Notes under the pieces: model-generated
Seen by the model: only the letters and a program-made list of their open reading frames with translations
Databases searched by the model: none
What the model was told of the DNA's origin: nothing
Source of the DNA: Corinectria fuckeliana
Taxonomy: Eukaryota > Ascomycota > Sordariomycetes > Hypocreales > Nectriaceae
Direction: 5' to 3'
NCBI GenBank assembly: GCA_019137255.1
Contig: WPDH01000558.1
Coordinates: forward strand, 1-51,110
Length of the DNA: 51,110 nucleotides
In this document: in pieces, positions 1 to 10,458 of the stretch
Position numbering within the stretch: position 1 is the stretch's first letter
Layout: every line of letters starts with the position of its first letter
Program-made: the position numbers and the translations under genes

Positions 1-19
1 CACGACGCTCTTCCGACCT
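1..19 (+). other. Sequencing-adapter remnant at contig end
   Basis: The first 19 bases match the 3' tail of the standard Illumina read-1 adapter (CACGACGCTCTTCCGATCT) at 18 of 19 positions; the only difference is C for T at base 17. The match sits exactly at the window edge and is followed at once by a C-rich low-complexity tract. This is what an untrimmed read end in an assembly looks like. It is almost certainly not native sequence. Confidence 0.85.
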
Positions 20-40
20 GTTACCATGCCCTGGGAAATC

Positions 41-81
41 ACTCCCCCCCCTTCCCCCCCCTTCCCCCCCCTTCCCCCCCC
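41..81 (+). repeat. C-rich decamer repeat (CTTCCCCCCC)n
   Basis: Three exact and one partial copy of a ten-base C-rich unit lie next to the adapter remnant. The tract may be a real simple repeat at which the assembly broke, or a sequencing artefact associated with the adapter. Confidence 0.7.
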
Positions 82-1601
82 AACCCGCCCAAGCGGGTCA
101 GGGTAAGCGTGGGGCTTCTGGCTGGGAAGCTTGTTCTGGGTCCCGAGCTCGGATGGGTTTTGTGTATTGTTGTTCGTGCTCTGCTAATGCTAGTGCGAGA
201 CGACTCCGGTCCATGTTCGCTGGCGGGGATGGGGAAAGAGGAAGCGGGAAAGGGGTCCGTCGTCGAAGCAGGGATTCGAATTAGTTCTCTTGAGTCGAAG
301 TCGCAACCGCGTGCCGCCGCTATGTACTTACATATATCAGTCTACCAACCATACTTATGTCGATCGCATACCTACTGGAACAGGACCTCGAATCGGAACG
401 TAATTGGTACACTAACTTAGCAGTTAAGGCTGTCTGCCCCTGGAGTCATTTAGCCCGCCCACCCCCGTTCTGGGCACGGCTACATGGGAGGTTTAGTTAG
501 TCAGTTACGTTATTGTGCAAGCGTCAGCCAGTTCGGGACATGACTTTCCCCAAGCACACCGAACCCCCGAGCTGGACAGACGACGTTGGAGAGACGTTGA
601 CGCTGGGCTAGGTACATAGTAGCCGCTGAGCTTTTCCCGATTGTGTCATGCGCCAGCGACCGGGGGTTGGTGGGTAAGTACGTAGTGCTTCCTTCGTAGG
701 CTGCTTGGTTGGCTTGGTAGGGCATGGCAGAATTGATGTTATATGCAGGTAGGGTATGTTGGTAGGGGTCTTGGAACAACGTCACCCGTCAAACCCCGTT
801 GGAATTGGCCATTATTCCTCCAGCTATCATTCATGCCTGAGAAGATATCCATCCGTATGCCCGTGTTGTCGAGGAATAATAATGGCACTTACGTACGAGG
901 GAGCACACGAAGGGGTGGGACAAAAAAGAAAAAAGAAATCGCGTGTCAGTTCAAACCCGGGATACGTATATTCCGCCCATGCGGAAGAAGGCGATAACAT
1001 CAATTCCATCAAACACCGCCATCTCATCTCCATGTCACCCCGGTCCTTGTGCTCTTCTCGTCGAGCCCAGACCCTGCCCTACGTCCGAAGCAATTAGCAC
1101 GTACGTACTCCGTACGCAGCATCTTGTTGTGTCCTTCTCCCGGCTCCTCTTTTTTTTCTCCTCGCGATGCGAGCTGTTGCACGATGGGTGGCCTCCCTCG
1201 CACCCGCGAACAGGGCTGTCCTGGAGGTATGGGATATACTTAGATAGAGTTCCCCGAGAATTGGATATTGGATGACAACTCGTACGTAGTAGCATCGGGC
1301 TCCGATCTGGAGACCAGCAACATGCGAATGCCATGCTTACCCCATCATGACGGCGCCGAAACAGGCACCGCATGCACCGCAGATAAACCCACCAGCTTCC
1401 TTTCTTCTCTGAGGGTACGAAGTACACGCCCGTATCCCCTGGTCGGTTCTCGGCTCTGTCAACAGAGGCTGCGCCACCGCAATGCAATCTCCAACCCACT
1501 TGCGCCAGGCCACCCCTCGACGTCCATCCACCCCGGCTCCGACTTCCCACATCCACCCCACCGCAGCCATGTGACAGGCGGTTGAGATGCCACAAATGAT
1601 C

Positions 1602-1681
1602 TGTGTGTGTGTGTATGTGTGTGTCAATGTGTGTACAGCGCGACGGAGGTGGAGGAGGAGGTGGTGGTGGTGGTGGAGGGG
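1602..1681 (+). repeat. (TG)n microsatellite followed by GGA/GGT repeat
   Basis: A TG dinucleotide tract (1602-1634) is followed by a purine-rich trinucleotide tract (1644-1681). Read on the minus strand, the second tract gives a spurious polyproline run in an open frame that is otherwise not protein-like. Confidence 0.85.
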
Positions 1682-3347
1682 AATGGAGACAGACCCCGAC
1701 AAACCAAGTAACTGAACATGCTGGGTTCGACATCAACCAGCGGTCAAGCGAAAGCCGGTACTGTACGGAGTATTCCCCCACGACTCCAGAATCGATGGGC
1801 ATGTCTATTGCCTGGCGCTTTCGACCTCGGTATACCCTCGTCTGCGCCGCGCCGCGGTTAAACCGGCGTCTGCCTGCCATGCTCTCCAAGTCACTAACAA
1901 ACCGATCGTGCTCACGGCATCATCGGTACACATACTGGCTTCAGCCCGCCAGCACGCAGCGCTCCACGTCCCTGCAATGGAGATCAAATCATTCAACACC
2001 CAGGCCCAGCCTGCCGCATCGCACCCAATCAGGCATTACATCGGAACCACGCTATTCTCCTGCTTGTCATGCCTTTTGTCTCGCCCTTGTCCCCTCTTGA
2101 ACCATGACGTGCATTCGGCCAGGACAGGGGTGTCGAGGGTGGGAGCGCCACTGCAGTCTGCAGTGCAGCCGCCCTGATCGGGAATCACGGCCAGTGGCCC
2201 AGTCGTCGTTCGTCTGCGCCAAAGTGACCAGTCATCTCGTTAAGAAAGAACGAAAAAAAACCCCCTCCCAAGTTGACGTTGATGGGGCTACATAGCCGAC
2301 AGGCTTTGGCGAGGGCCGCGAGGGAGGGAGGGACACGTGGAGAATGACACGGAATGGTCCGTAATTAGAACAAACAGAGACGAGAGTCTTGTCGATTCAG
2401 CGGGGCCACAGCTTTGTCTCACTAACAACAACGACAACTCCGCTGGTCTGTCTGTACCCTCTCGCTCACTTCAGTCAAGCCACTCCTACTCGTCCTAGCG
2501 TGGCTGGGCCATCGTGACAGCCGAAGCCGGACCACCCGTCTGGCCTCAACCCGAGTGGATATCGTGAAGAAACACAAACCGGTGCTGCTGCTGCTAGGCC
2601 CTGACTAGGCAGTTCGTTTTCCATGGATCCCAAAAATGAAGACTGTGAGACCGCCAAGGCCCAGCGGAAAGACCGACAAAAGGAACACAAAAGACAGCCT
2701 GATGGATCATCATGGATGCCGAAGAGTAAAGAGAAGAAAAAAAAAACACCCCGAAGAAAAGAAGGGTCGCTTCTTCTTCCCCAGCAGCTGCGGGCCCCCC
2801 CCCCCATGTTACGGTGGAGGGAGGCCATGTTGGAAGTAATGCCACCCTCCATGGATCGCCCTAATGTAGGACGAACCACTTCTGGCCAGGCCCCGGACGT
2901 GGCCAAGATTCGCCTCAAATTACTACGTACTGTACTACAGTACTTTGCACTCACGCGCGTGTTGGGGCTCCCGGACGAAGGTCATCTCCATCATCTCATC
3001 TTGGGGGGCGTGCCAACGGGCTTCGTTTCGTCGTGATCACTCACTGCCTGCATTCGTTTTGCTTGATGCTTGCTGCGACGCGACCAAAGCAGCCGGGTTA
3101 TTCGAGTTTCCTACTTCCTAGTGCCTCTTCCGATCCCTCTCCGGTGGACTGGTGGAGTGAACCACGCCTCCCGAGAGTCCACGCTTTCAAAGTCCACTCC
3201 TCCACGCCCTCCCCGTCAGGTGAATCCTAGACGCACCTCACGTCTCCTGCCGCGTCGCTCGCGTGTGCGAATCTCTTCTTCTCTCTTGACTCGTTTTCCC
3301 TTGATAGTGAATCATTGACCTCGAGATATAGGTGTTGATTGCCTAAG

Positions 3348-3355
3348 ATATAAAA
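3348..3355 (+). promoter_or_regulatory. TATA box candidate of the methyltransferase gene
   Basis: The word TATAAAAG lies about 270 bp upstream of the ATG at 3623. It is followed by a CT-rich stretch (3380-3620) typical of fungal transcription start and leader regions. The assignment rests on motif and position only. Confidence 0.5.
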
Positions 3356-3622
3356 GCTCTCGCAGTGGGTGTCCCGAATCGCATGACCTTCTTTCTCTCT
3401 CCACCACCACGGCCTCTTCGACCCATCTGCGACGCAACGCAACCTTTCTTCTGCCACCCTCGTTAAGCTCCGGATCCGATCGTCAACACCTAAATCCGAT
3501 TCTTCTAAGCTCAACTCACCTCACCTCACCTCGCGCCTTTGCCACCCCTTCTTCCCGTCCAGGAGCCTTTCGTTCGCAATTGACCAGTAACCGTTCCGCG
3601 AAGCCTTGCCGGAACCGAAACG

Positions 3623-4899
3623 ATGGGCGTCCAAAACCGTGCACCCAGTCACGGGGCTGTCATCGACATTGGCGGCAGCCGCATGTACGACGGTCTCAGC
3701 AAGCGGTTGATGGAGATTCTCGAGGCCCCCTATTCCGACAGCGCCAAGCCAGTTCTCCCAGACGAGTTGCTGTACGACGACGTTGGCCTTCCTCTTTGGA
3801 ACCAAATCATCTTCACACCCGAATTCTACCAGACTCAGGACGAGATGGTTCTCTTCGATGAGCATGGCGCCGATATTGCAGCACGTGTCCAATCGGGCAT
3901 CACGGTGGTTGACCTGGGAGCTGGGTTAGTTTTCCCCGTTACATACACCACACACACTTTATACGCACCTTACATACCACTTCCCCAGTCCATCCACCCC
4001 ATCACTACCCACACCCCCCGTCACAAGCCTAAGTGTGCCCTTGCTGAGCGGAAACGACCAGTGACACGAGAAAGGTTGGCCACCTCCTGGCCGCTCTCGA
4101 CGAGGCCAGAGTCAAGGCCAGTTACATGGCCCTGGATATCTCCAAGACGTCTTTACACCAGAATATAGACTATCTGGTCAAAAAGCACCCTAGCTCGGAG
4201 TCCACGGTGACCTGTTCCGGCATCTGGGGGTCATTCCACGATGGAATGAAGTACTTGGACGGCATCAAGTCGCCGAGACTCTTCCTCTCCCTAGGTTCCG
4301 TACTATGCAACGACCCCTGGCCCGAAGCGCTGTCACACTTGAAATACTGGGCCAGTTCCCTTCGCAAGGACGACCTCCTGTTGATTGGCATGGACGGTCA
4401 TGTTCTCCCGGACAATCGTGACAAAATTTGGGCCGCGTACCATTCCTGTGATGACTTGTACCGAACATTTTTCCTGAACGGCTTCGCCCATGCGAACCGA
4501 CTCGCAGGAGAGGAATGGTTCAAGGAGGAAGATTGGGAGTTTCTGGCCCAGCTGGAGGAGGAACCCACAACCCGCCACCGCTTCTACTTCCGTGCGAAAC
4601 GGGACATCGAGCTGGAGAAGATTGACCGCGTAATCAAGCGAGGAGAGGAGTTCGACTGGTTCGACTCCCACAAGTACGGCGAGGACAGTGTTCGGCTCAT
4701 GTGCTATAAGGCGGGACTGAGCGTGATCAGCGTCTGGCAAGCCCCGAACTCGGAGTTCCGTATGTCCTCCCGTTTCGTGTTCAACGGTGCTTACGAGTCT
4801 TATGCTAACTGATGGTGGACAGGCCAATACCTCGTCCGGCGGAAGGGCGACAAGGACCAGTGGGACGACGCCGACAGTGCCGTGTCAGGAGTCAACTAA
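3623..4899 (+). CDS. EasF/EgtD-like SAM-dependent N-methyltransferase
   Basis: The predicted protein has 358 aa from three exons: 3623-3924, 4062-4759 and 4823-4899. Both introns are GT-AG (137 and 63 nt); the second has a textbook TGCTAAC branch site, and the frame is kept across both. The sequence belongs to the histidine-specific methyltransferase family (Methyltransf_33), which contains EgtD, the N-terminal half of fungal Egt1, and the ergot-pathway 4-dimethylallyltryptophan N-methyltransferase EasF. Visible marks are an N-terminal VIDIGGSRM segment, the LLYDDVGLPLWNQI region, and SAM motif I VVDLGAGD (residues 95-102) rebuilt exactly by splicing. A C-terminal segment FDWFDSHKYGEDSV is followed by SEFRQYLVRR. 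The single-domain length fits EasF (about 340 aa) and not the fused Egt1. No signal peptide or membrane segment is seen; a soluble enzyme is likely. No prenyltransferase or other alkaloid gene lies nearby, so the substrate is unknown. The ATG at 3623 is the first in frame and has a good context. Confidence 0.85.
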
Positions 4900-5046
4900 G
4901 TCCCTTCGACCACAATGCATCACAACTCCGGCATAATCCATTAATACTACACCCAAAAAAGGCGGGCAGCTAATACTGCGATATTGTTGAAAGGATACCA
5001 TGCGGGATAGGGGAGGTAAGCAAGGATAGATAGACGCCGCGCCCGT

Positions 5047-8011
5047 CTAAGTGAGGCACAGCGTCTCTTCTTCTTTGTCGTGAACTTTTGCCACGAAGCG
5101 TTCCCACCAAGGGTACCTCATGCCGATAGACTTGGGCAATACGGTGGGATTAGACGGGATTTCGACCTCGGCGTCGATCCAGGACCGGATGCGCTTCAGG
5201 GCCTGATATAAGGGTGGCACGCTCTGCGGGGTTGGTTAGTACCTTAATCTGTATTGTAATAGTGGCACACAGTCATGAACAGCAGAACCAGGCTGCCGAG
5301 GATGATTCAACAGGAACTAGAGAAGAAAAGAAGCAAAACACTTACGCTCCGAACTGGTGTTCGCACCACCTCCTCAAACCAGGCCTCCGAGACAACCTTG
5401 TGATCCTGCTCCGTAGCAAGCAAGCCCAGGAAGAAGACTGGAAGAAGAGGTGCTTGGGCAGTAAAATGTGAACCTGACGTCGGCATGATGCGGATGCATT
5501 TGGCCAGGTCAGCCAGGTTGCTGAGGACATCTGGATGGTTGCGAGGCAGCCTGAATCCCGGTCAGCATATTGTCAGCGTGTAAAGCTCCGCCGAGAAAGG
5601 AACGCCCGTGAGGTGAAACCTTTCCCCCTCATATCAAATCCATACCTCAGCAGTCGACATTGCAAGTAAATAATCGCAGCAAATCTCCACGCCTCTGCAG
5701 TCGCTTCCGTCATGTCACTGTGGGTGTGTATGATAAAATCGTCCGGCTTCCCCCTTATCCAATCGACAATGGGCTGTGGACGCTCCAGGGCTACTTCCCA
5801 TGATTCCGACTCGCTGCTCCACTGTCGCATGTCTAAAAGCTCACGATGAAGGTATTTCGCCGTCATAGGCACTATGCTGCTCGCCGGCTCCTGCTGCAGA
5901 CGCGCTGCGCAGTAGGTGATCTGGCTCATGGTGTGTAGCAGCTTCTTCGAAAAGCCACAGCCTCCGTGGATTTCGTACATGATCTTCTCAGTGCCGTACA
6001 AGAGCCACCCGAACCTCGACGCTTCCGAAACAGGGTCGAGCACGTCCGGCGTGGGAAGCTCCATCATTGGCTGGGCGAGAATGATAGCACGACCTACAAT
6101 GATGGACTGCGAGACGCGGAGACTGTCGAGCTGAATGTTGCTGTCTTGCCAGAATCGACCCCCAGGGTCCGTCACCTGGAGGAAGTGCTCCCCTTGCTTG
6201 AAGCCCTCTAGCCAACGAGGCGTGTGCGGCTTTTTGAGTCGACGCTCGGTGAGAACGATCTAGGGAACCGAGTCAGAAGAAGTCGACTGAACCATTCTAG
6301 GAGATGTCCGCACTTACATCTTGCATTGAGAGAATGACAGCCATTGTAATGACCTCACTCCCTTTTCCTACTCTGAAGCTCTCTGGGTCGGCCAGGAGTT
6401 TGCGAAAGTGCTCATCGGCTTTATTATACCGATCGTTGATCCGTTGCCGAATTCGCTCATCAGGGAGATAATCATAGATGTACACGCCTGCTAGGCTCTG
6501 GATGGCCCACACAATGCCACTATTCTCTTGCATTTTGGCAAAGTCTGTCAGCCACAGGTTGGTGTTGCTGAGAACACTCCTACCGGGGCACCAGTTTTTG
6601 ATATCTATGTGGAGAAGATGTCAGACTTTGACAAGAATGACAAATGGGGCAGAACGCCCAGGCAGGATGGAAACGGGACGGTTTTGAGGAGCAAGGGAAG
6701 GCGAACGTACAGAAATCCCACAATCTCTTATCCATCATATCCATTTTCACTCTGGTTTGCATTCCAAACCCAGAGGGTGGACACCGCGGCTCGCCGATCG
6801 TTACAAGCTGTGTTGAGTCTTGAGATACTGGCGACACCGAGCCCAGCGGCGGTGATGAGAGTCCCGCCGTACCCCAATAAATGTCTCCCGGTGAGCCGTA
6901 CACCCCATTGAACCCCGGAGGAGAGGGTGCTGCCGGCCCGATGAGGACAATGCTTGAACTACGACTGGATGTCGACGGCTGAAGCGAAGCTGAGACGACT
7001 TCCTCCACGTCGCCATTGGAAGGAGGATCGGGAACGGCTGGTCGAATTGACGGTCTTCTTGATGGCCAATTGAACTTGACATAACCGTTCACCTGGCCGT
7101 TTTTCGGACGAATGTATCGAGGAAAGGGGGATTCGATCAACCGGTCCTCGCCGTCAGTGAAGGGACTACGAAGGTTCCTTTGGGGCGCCCGGTGGAGGTG
7201 AGTGTCTTGGGGACAAGCAATGGTCCCCGGGTGATCTGACGCAGGAGCGGGAAGCAAGCGAGGCAGGCGGGTCTGTCGAGAAACCTGATGAGACAAGGTC
7301 TGAGAGTGAACGGATGTGACGGAGGGGAGCTCGCTATCAGGCCCTGCAAGCTGCGGTGCTGCATGGAAGGTTAGCTCACCGACTTGAAAGTCGACCATGG
7401 CATGATTAGGGCGCTGAACAGCTTCAGCGCCTTGTAACGGGATGGGGGGATACGGAGATGGGAATAAGATGGAGGAAGGGGAGATGGGAATCGTTGGGTG
7501 ACGGGGTGAAAGTGAAAGCGAGAGTGAGAGTGGGGTGGCTGCATGTTGTTGTCTCTCTTCTCACTGCCCTTTGTTACGCGACCGGGACCCGGGACCCTCA
7601 TGTCGATCCATCACAAGGCTTATGGAGGGTCGCAGTGGACGAGCCAAGAAGACAAGGTGAGCCACAGAGGGGAGAAGGTCGAAGAGGAAAGAGAAAGCAC
7701 AATGATGAAGATGAGAATGATGATGGATGAGAGAGAGAGGGGGGGTGGATTGGGGATTGACAGATTATTTCCTCACCTGGAAAAGTTGAGACCCAAAAAG
7801 ACGAGATCTCAGGGTCGTTGTTTTGGAGTATCTGCGATGGAGATGGCAAGTCTTGTTGTAACGGCCATTGGGCATCGAACAATGGGCCTGTAGTCAAGGG
7901 GCCAGGGACATTGTCGGCAATGTTCAGCGGGAATGGAACAGTGGTATGTTCTTCTGGTCGCGTATACTTGACACGCTTCAGTGGACGGTCAGAGCCTGAC
8001 AAGTCCTCCAT
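5047..8011 (-). CDS. Fungal-specific transcription factor (Fungal_trans_2 type), zinc cluster not seen
   Basis: Six exons on the minus strand give about 721 aa: 8011-7777, 7358-6711, 6604-6318, 6259-5646, 5550-5346 and 5223-5047. All introns are GT-AG and frame-consistent; the last has a perfect TACTAAC branch site and the first is long (418 nt). The mid-protein motif FYIKNWCPGRSVL (about residues 294-306), followed by an alpha-helical region rich in Trp, Leu and His, is typical of the PF11951 regulatory domain of Zn2Cys6 factors. The usual N-terminal cluster (CxxCx6C...) is not found in any exon or in the first intron. The segment GYVKFNWPSRR resembles what normally follows the cluster, so the DNA-binding part may have been lost, or the protein may work without it. 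The N-terminal 290 residues are rich in Pro, Ser and Arg and are less certain. The start at 8011 is the first ATG in frame. The gene is tail-to-tail with the methyltransferase, 147 bp apart; regulation of that gene is only a guess. Confidence 0.75.
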
Positions 8012-8250
8012 CCTAGCAGCTAAAACCACGCTCAAAGTCCGCCACCAGGCTGCTGGGCACGCGTGACGGAGCTCCTGACGGGCCTGCAGGCAGTGCTAAC
8101 AGTGCTGAGCCAAGCTGCGACTGCGTCAAGCAGGCAGGCAGCGGGGGGGGGGGAGAGAGATGGAGTGAGGAGAGAGGAAACAAGATGGAGTGACACCTGT
8201 CGGAGGTGGCCGGGTCACCCGGGTCACAGCAGTACCAGCGCCGGCGACGA

Positions 8251-8273
8251 CAGCAGCAGCAGCAGCAGCAGCA
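8251..8273 (+). repeat. (CAG)n microsatellite
   Basis: Almost eight CAG units lie about 240 bp upstream of the transcription factor start codon, probably in its promoter or leader, where they read as CTG on the minus strand. Confidence 0.9.
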
Positions 8274-9006
8274 AGAGCTGATCGATGCCGGCGACAACAA
8301 GGCCACGGGCCAGAGAGACGACGGGGAGAGGCGCCGGACTAGGGGGGCGCGGCGCAAAGTTCTCTCGGTAATAGTTAAGGCACGTCGTCTCGAAGATACC
8401 AAGAGAGTGGTTCGCTTCAAGGCAAAATCCGCGCCGCCGAAGAGTGGATTGGAGGGAGGGGGGGCACTGGGATTGCGGGGGCGGAAGGAGAAAACGAGAG
8501 GGAAGGGAAGGGGGCGAGAGAGGAGACAACCGAGGGGTGTTGTAGCAGAGTCAGGAAGAGCGTGAGCATGGTGTGAGTGAGTCTGGGGAGATACCTGCAT
8601 TAAAAGGCAGGTCAACCAAGGTAGGGCCTCGAGCGCGTGGGGACCCCTTCACATCGGACTCGCACGAGGTGCTGGTGCAAAACAAGCCTGATGGTTGGAC
8701 ACAGGGCCGCTATCCACACACGAGGGCACCAGAGGGCGCCGGCGGGAAAGCTATCGACCTTGCGGGCAGACGCAGGCTTGGCACAAGGGCGAGAAACGGT
8801 GCTTTTTCAATGACTAGTAGTAGGGCGCCGCCTCACGATAGCGGAAGCTGCGTTGCCCAACGATGATCGGGAAGGCGGGCAAATTGGGGGGAGGGGAACC
8901 TCACCCACCCATCGCGTGCGGCGCCTCACGCGTCTCTGGGCGTCGGGGTCTGAGCAAGGGACGGGGTGTCACGGTGTTTAGTTGTGTTAGTGTGTGTGGC
9001 GTTTGG

Positions 9007-9116
9007 GGATGGATGGTGATGGTGTGATGGATGGATGGATGGATGTATGGATGGGCGTGTGGGTGGCCGAGCGAGGAGCCTGAGGTTGGGGTGGGTGAGT
9101 GAGTGAGTGAGTGAGT
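9007..9116 (+). repeat. (TGGA)n and (GTGA)n microsatellites
   Basis: Two tetranucleotide tracts lie close together: TGGA units at 9007-9054 and GTGA units at 9095-9116. No coding sense is visible in either. Confidence 0.85.
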
Positions 9117-9800
9117 TCAGGGGTGGGAGGTGGGTTGGGCCGCGATAGAGTGTCACATTTTCATCTCGCTCTCCCGCTCTCAGCTTCTCCCGCTCTCCTT
9201 CTCCCATCTTTGCGGCGATGGACGCGCGGGGGACGGGATGGACGGACGGGCCACTGATGGGCCATGCTACCCATGTCCATACTGGGGGACTCACCAGAGA
9301 CACAGGACTAGCAACGGACACGGACACGGGGACACCAATTAACTGCCTCACTACCCAATGAAGAATGAAAACCAGGGTCCCATGTGCGATGGATGCGATG
9401 GACGGGCGGCCGATCGTCAGGCTAGCAGCAGCCTACCGGCCTACCTAAGTGCCTAGGCCTAGCAGCTTTCCAAGTATGTACGAAGCAATCTGGGCGAAGT
9501 ACTCCGTACAGCAGACAGTGCCTGGCTTCCGGAGGTACAAACTGTGAGACGGCTGGTGGCGTCCTCCTGTGCATTAGCGCAACCCGGGGCTTGTTGTCTC
9601 TTCTCGCATCGCCTTGTTGCCTCTTCCCCCATCACCAGTCACCCCTTCGAAAAAAGCCGTGCCCGTGCTCGGCACCGCGTGTCTTTGCCTCTGACCGGCC
9701 TCATAAGAAGACAGAGTCCAAGGGCTTTGCGGCAACGAACAAGGCAGCGAGCGTGTGGTCCGTCCCGTTGTCGAAACGAAACCTCGAGATATACGAATAC

Positions 9801-9878
9801 TCGTCGCCGTTTGCCGTCACCGTCCCCGTCGCCGTCTCCCTCGTCGTCGTCCTCCTCCTCTTCTTCCGCCGCCGCCGA
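9801..9878 (+). repeat. TCG/TCC/GCC trinucleotide-rich tract
   Basis: An imperfect run of pyrimidine-rich trinucleotides (CGT, TCC, TCG, CCG) spans this stretch. It generates serine- or arginine-rich spurious frames and no recognisable protein. Confidence 0.7.
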
Positions 9879-10364
9879 TCAAGACGCTCAACAGTTTTGA
9901 GTGACACCACCACCTGGCTGCTCGAGGGTGTGCCGACAGTTTTGCTGGTCCATCCCCTCCCCTCCCCTCCTCTCTCCCCTCCTAAGTACTGCCATCAAAG
10001 TACCACGCATCCCGCCTACGCATCCCGCCCATGAATATCTACCCGACGGCCACGCCTCGTCCTCCGCGGCCGACTCGCGCATCCCTTTTCTTCTGTTGAG
10101 AGCTCGAGCCCTCACCCCCCAGGCCAGGCCCTCCGTTCTAGGCCTCCCTACCTGCCGTCTGCTTCTGCTTTTGCTATCTCCCAATCTCCTCCCCCTCCCC
10201 ATCCCTTACCTTCCAAAAAGGCGCCTTTTCTTTTTTGCTACTTCCGCCGTCTCCGCCGCCGCGCCGCGCCGCGCCGAAGCTGGCCCCGGGCGCTCCCTTG
10301 AATTAGTCTCCGTGCCACCAAGGCGCCCGCCCGCTTGGCCGCTATCACTAGGTCCCGCGTGGTT

Positions 10365-10382
10365 GGCCCAGTGCACTGGGCC
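10365..10382. promoter_or_regulatory. 18-bp perfect palindrome upstream of the C2H2 gene
   Basis: GGCCCAGTGCACTGGGCC is identical to its own reverse complement and ends 76 bp before the ATG at 10459. It could be a binding site for a dimeric regulator or, if transcribed, a GC-rich hairpin in the 5' leader. Neither role is proven. Confidence 0.6.
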
Positions 10383-10458
10383 GGAGCCGTGGCTCTGTTT
10401 GGGCAGTGCGATAGTGTGAAGCAAACTAGCCGCTCCCTCGCTTCGTTCAATATACACC

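Larger units (their letters stand above)
82..3622. other. Gene-free region upstream of the methyltransferase
   Basis: No convincing gene is visible. Open frames here are short, overlap one another on both strands and are explained by simple repeats, for example (TG)n at 1602-1634 and GGA/GGT repeats at 1644-1681. Poly-A and poly-C runs lie near 2738-2748 and 2796-2804. GTAC-centred words occur at 1105-1115 and 1763-1772. The last part, from about 3340, is the likely promoter and CT-rich leader of the next gene. Confidence 0.6.
8012..10458. other. Divergent promoter region between two regulator genes
   Basis: This 2.4 kb spacer separates the transcription factor (minus) from the C2H2 gene (plus). 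It holds several simple repeats and CT-rich leader sequence near the C2H2 start. Open frames in it are repeat-driven (polycysteine or polyglutamine runs from CAG/CTG) and I see no real gene. Confidence 0.6.

Noticed and set aside
1035..1889. 284-codon open frame on the minus strand with a polyproline run
   Set aside because: The proline run comes from the GGT/GGA repeat, the composition is not protein-like, and several overlapping frames of similar quality exist on both strands.
2623..3036. 137-codon lysine-rich open frame on the plus strand
   Set aside because: It is driven by A-rich low-complexity sequence, shows no domain, and has no promoter or splice support.
7240..7275. CLAC motif in another minus-strand frame of the transcription factor, considered as part of a Zn2Cys6 cluster
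   Set aside because: Spacing to other cysteines does not fit the cluster (nine residues before, none after), and the frame is not the spliced coding frame.
8013..8615. 200-codon frame with a polycysteine run
   Set aside because: The cysteine run is the CAG/CTG microsatellite read in one frame; it overlaps the transcription factor leader.
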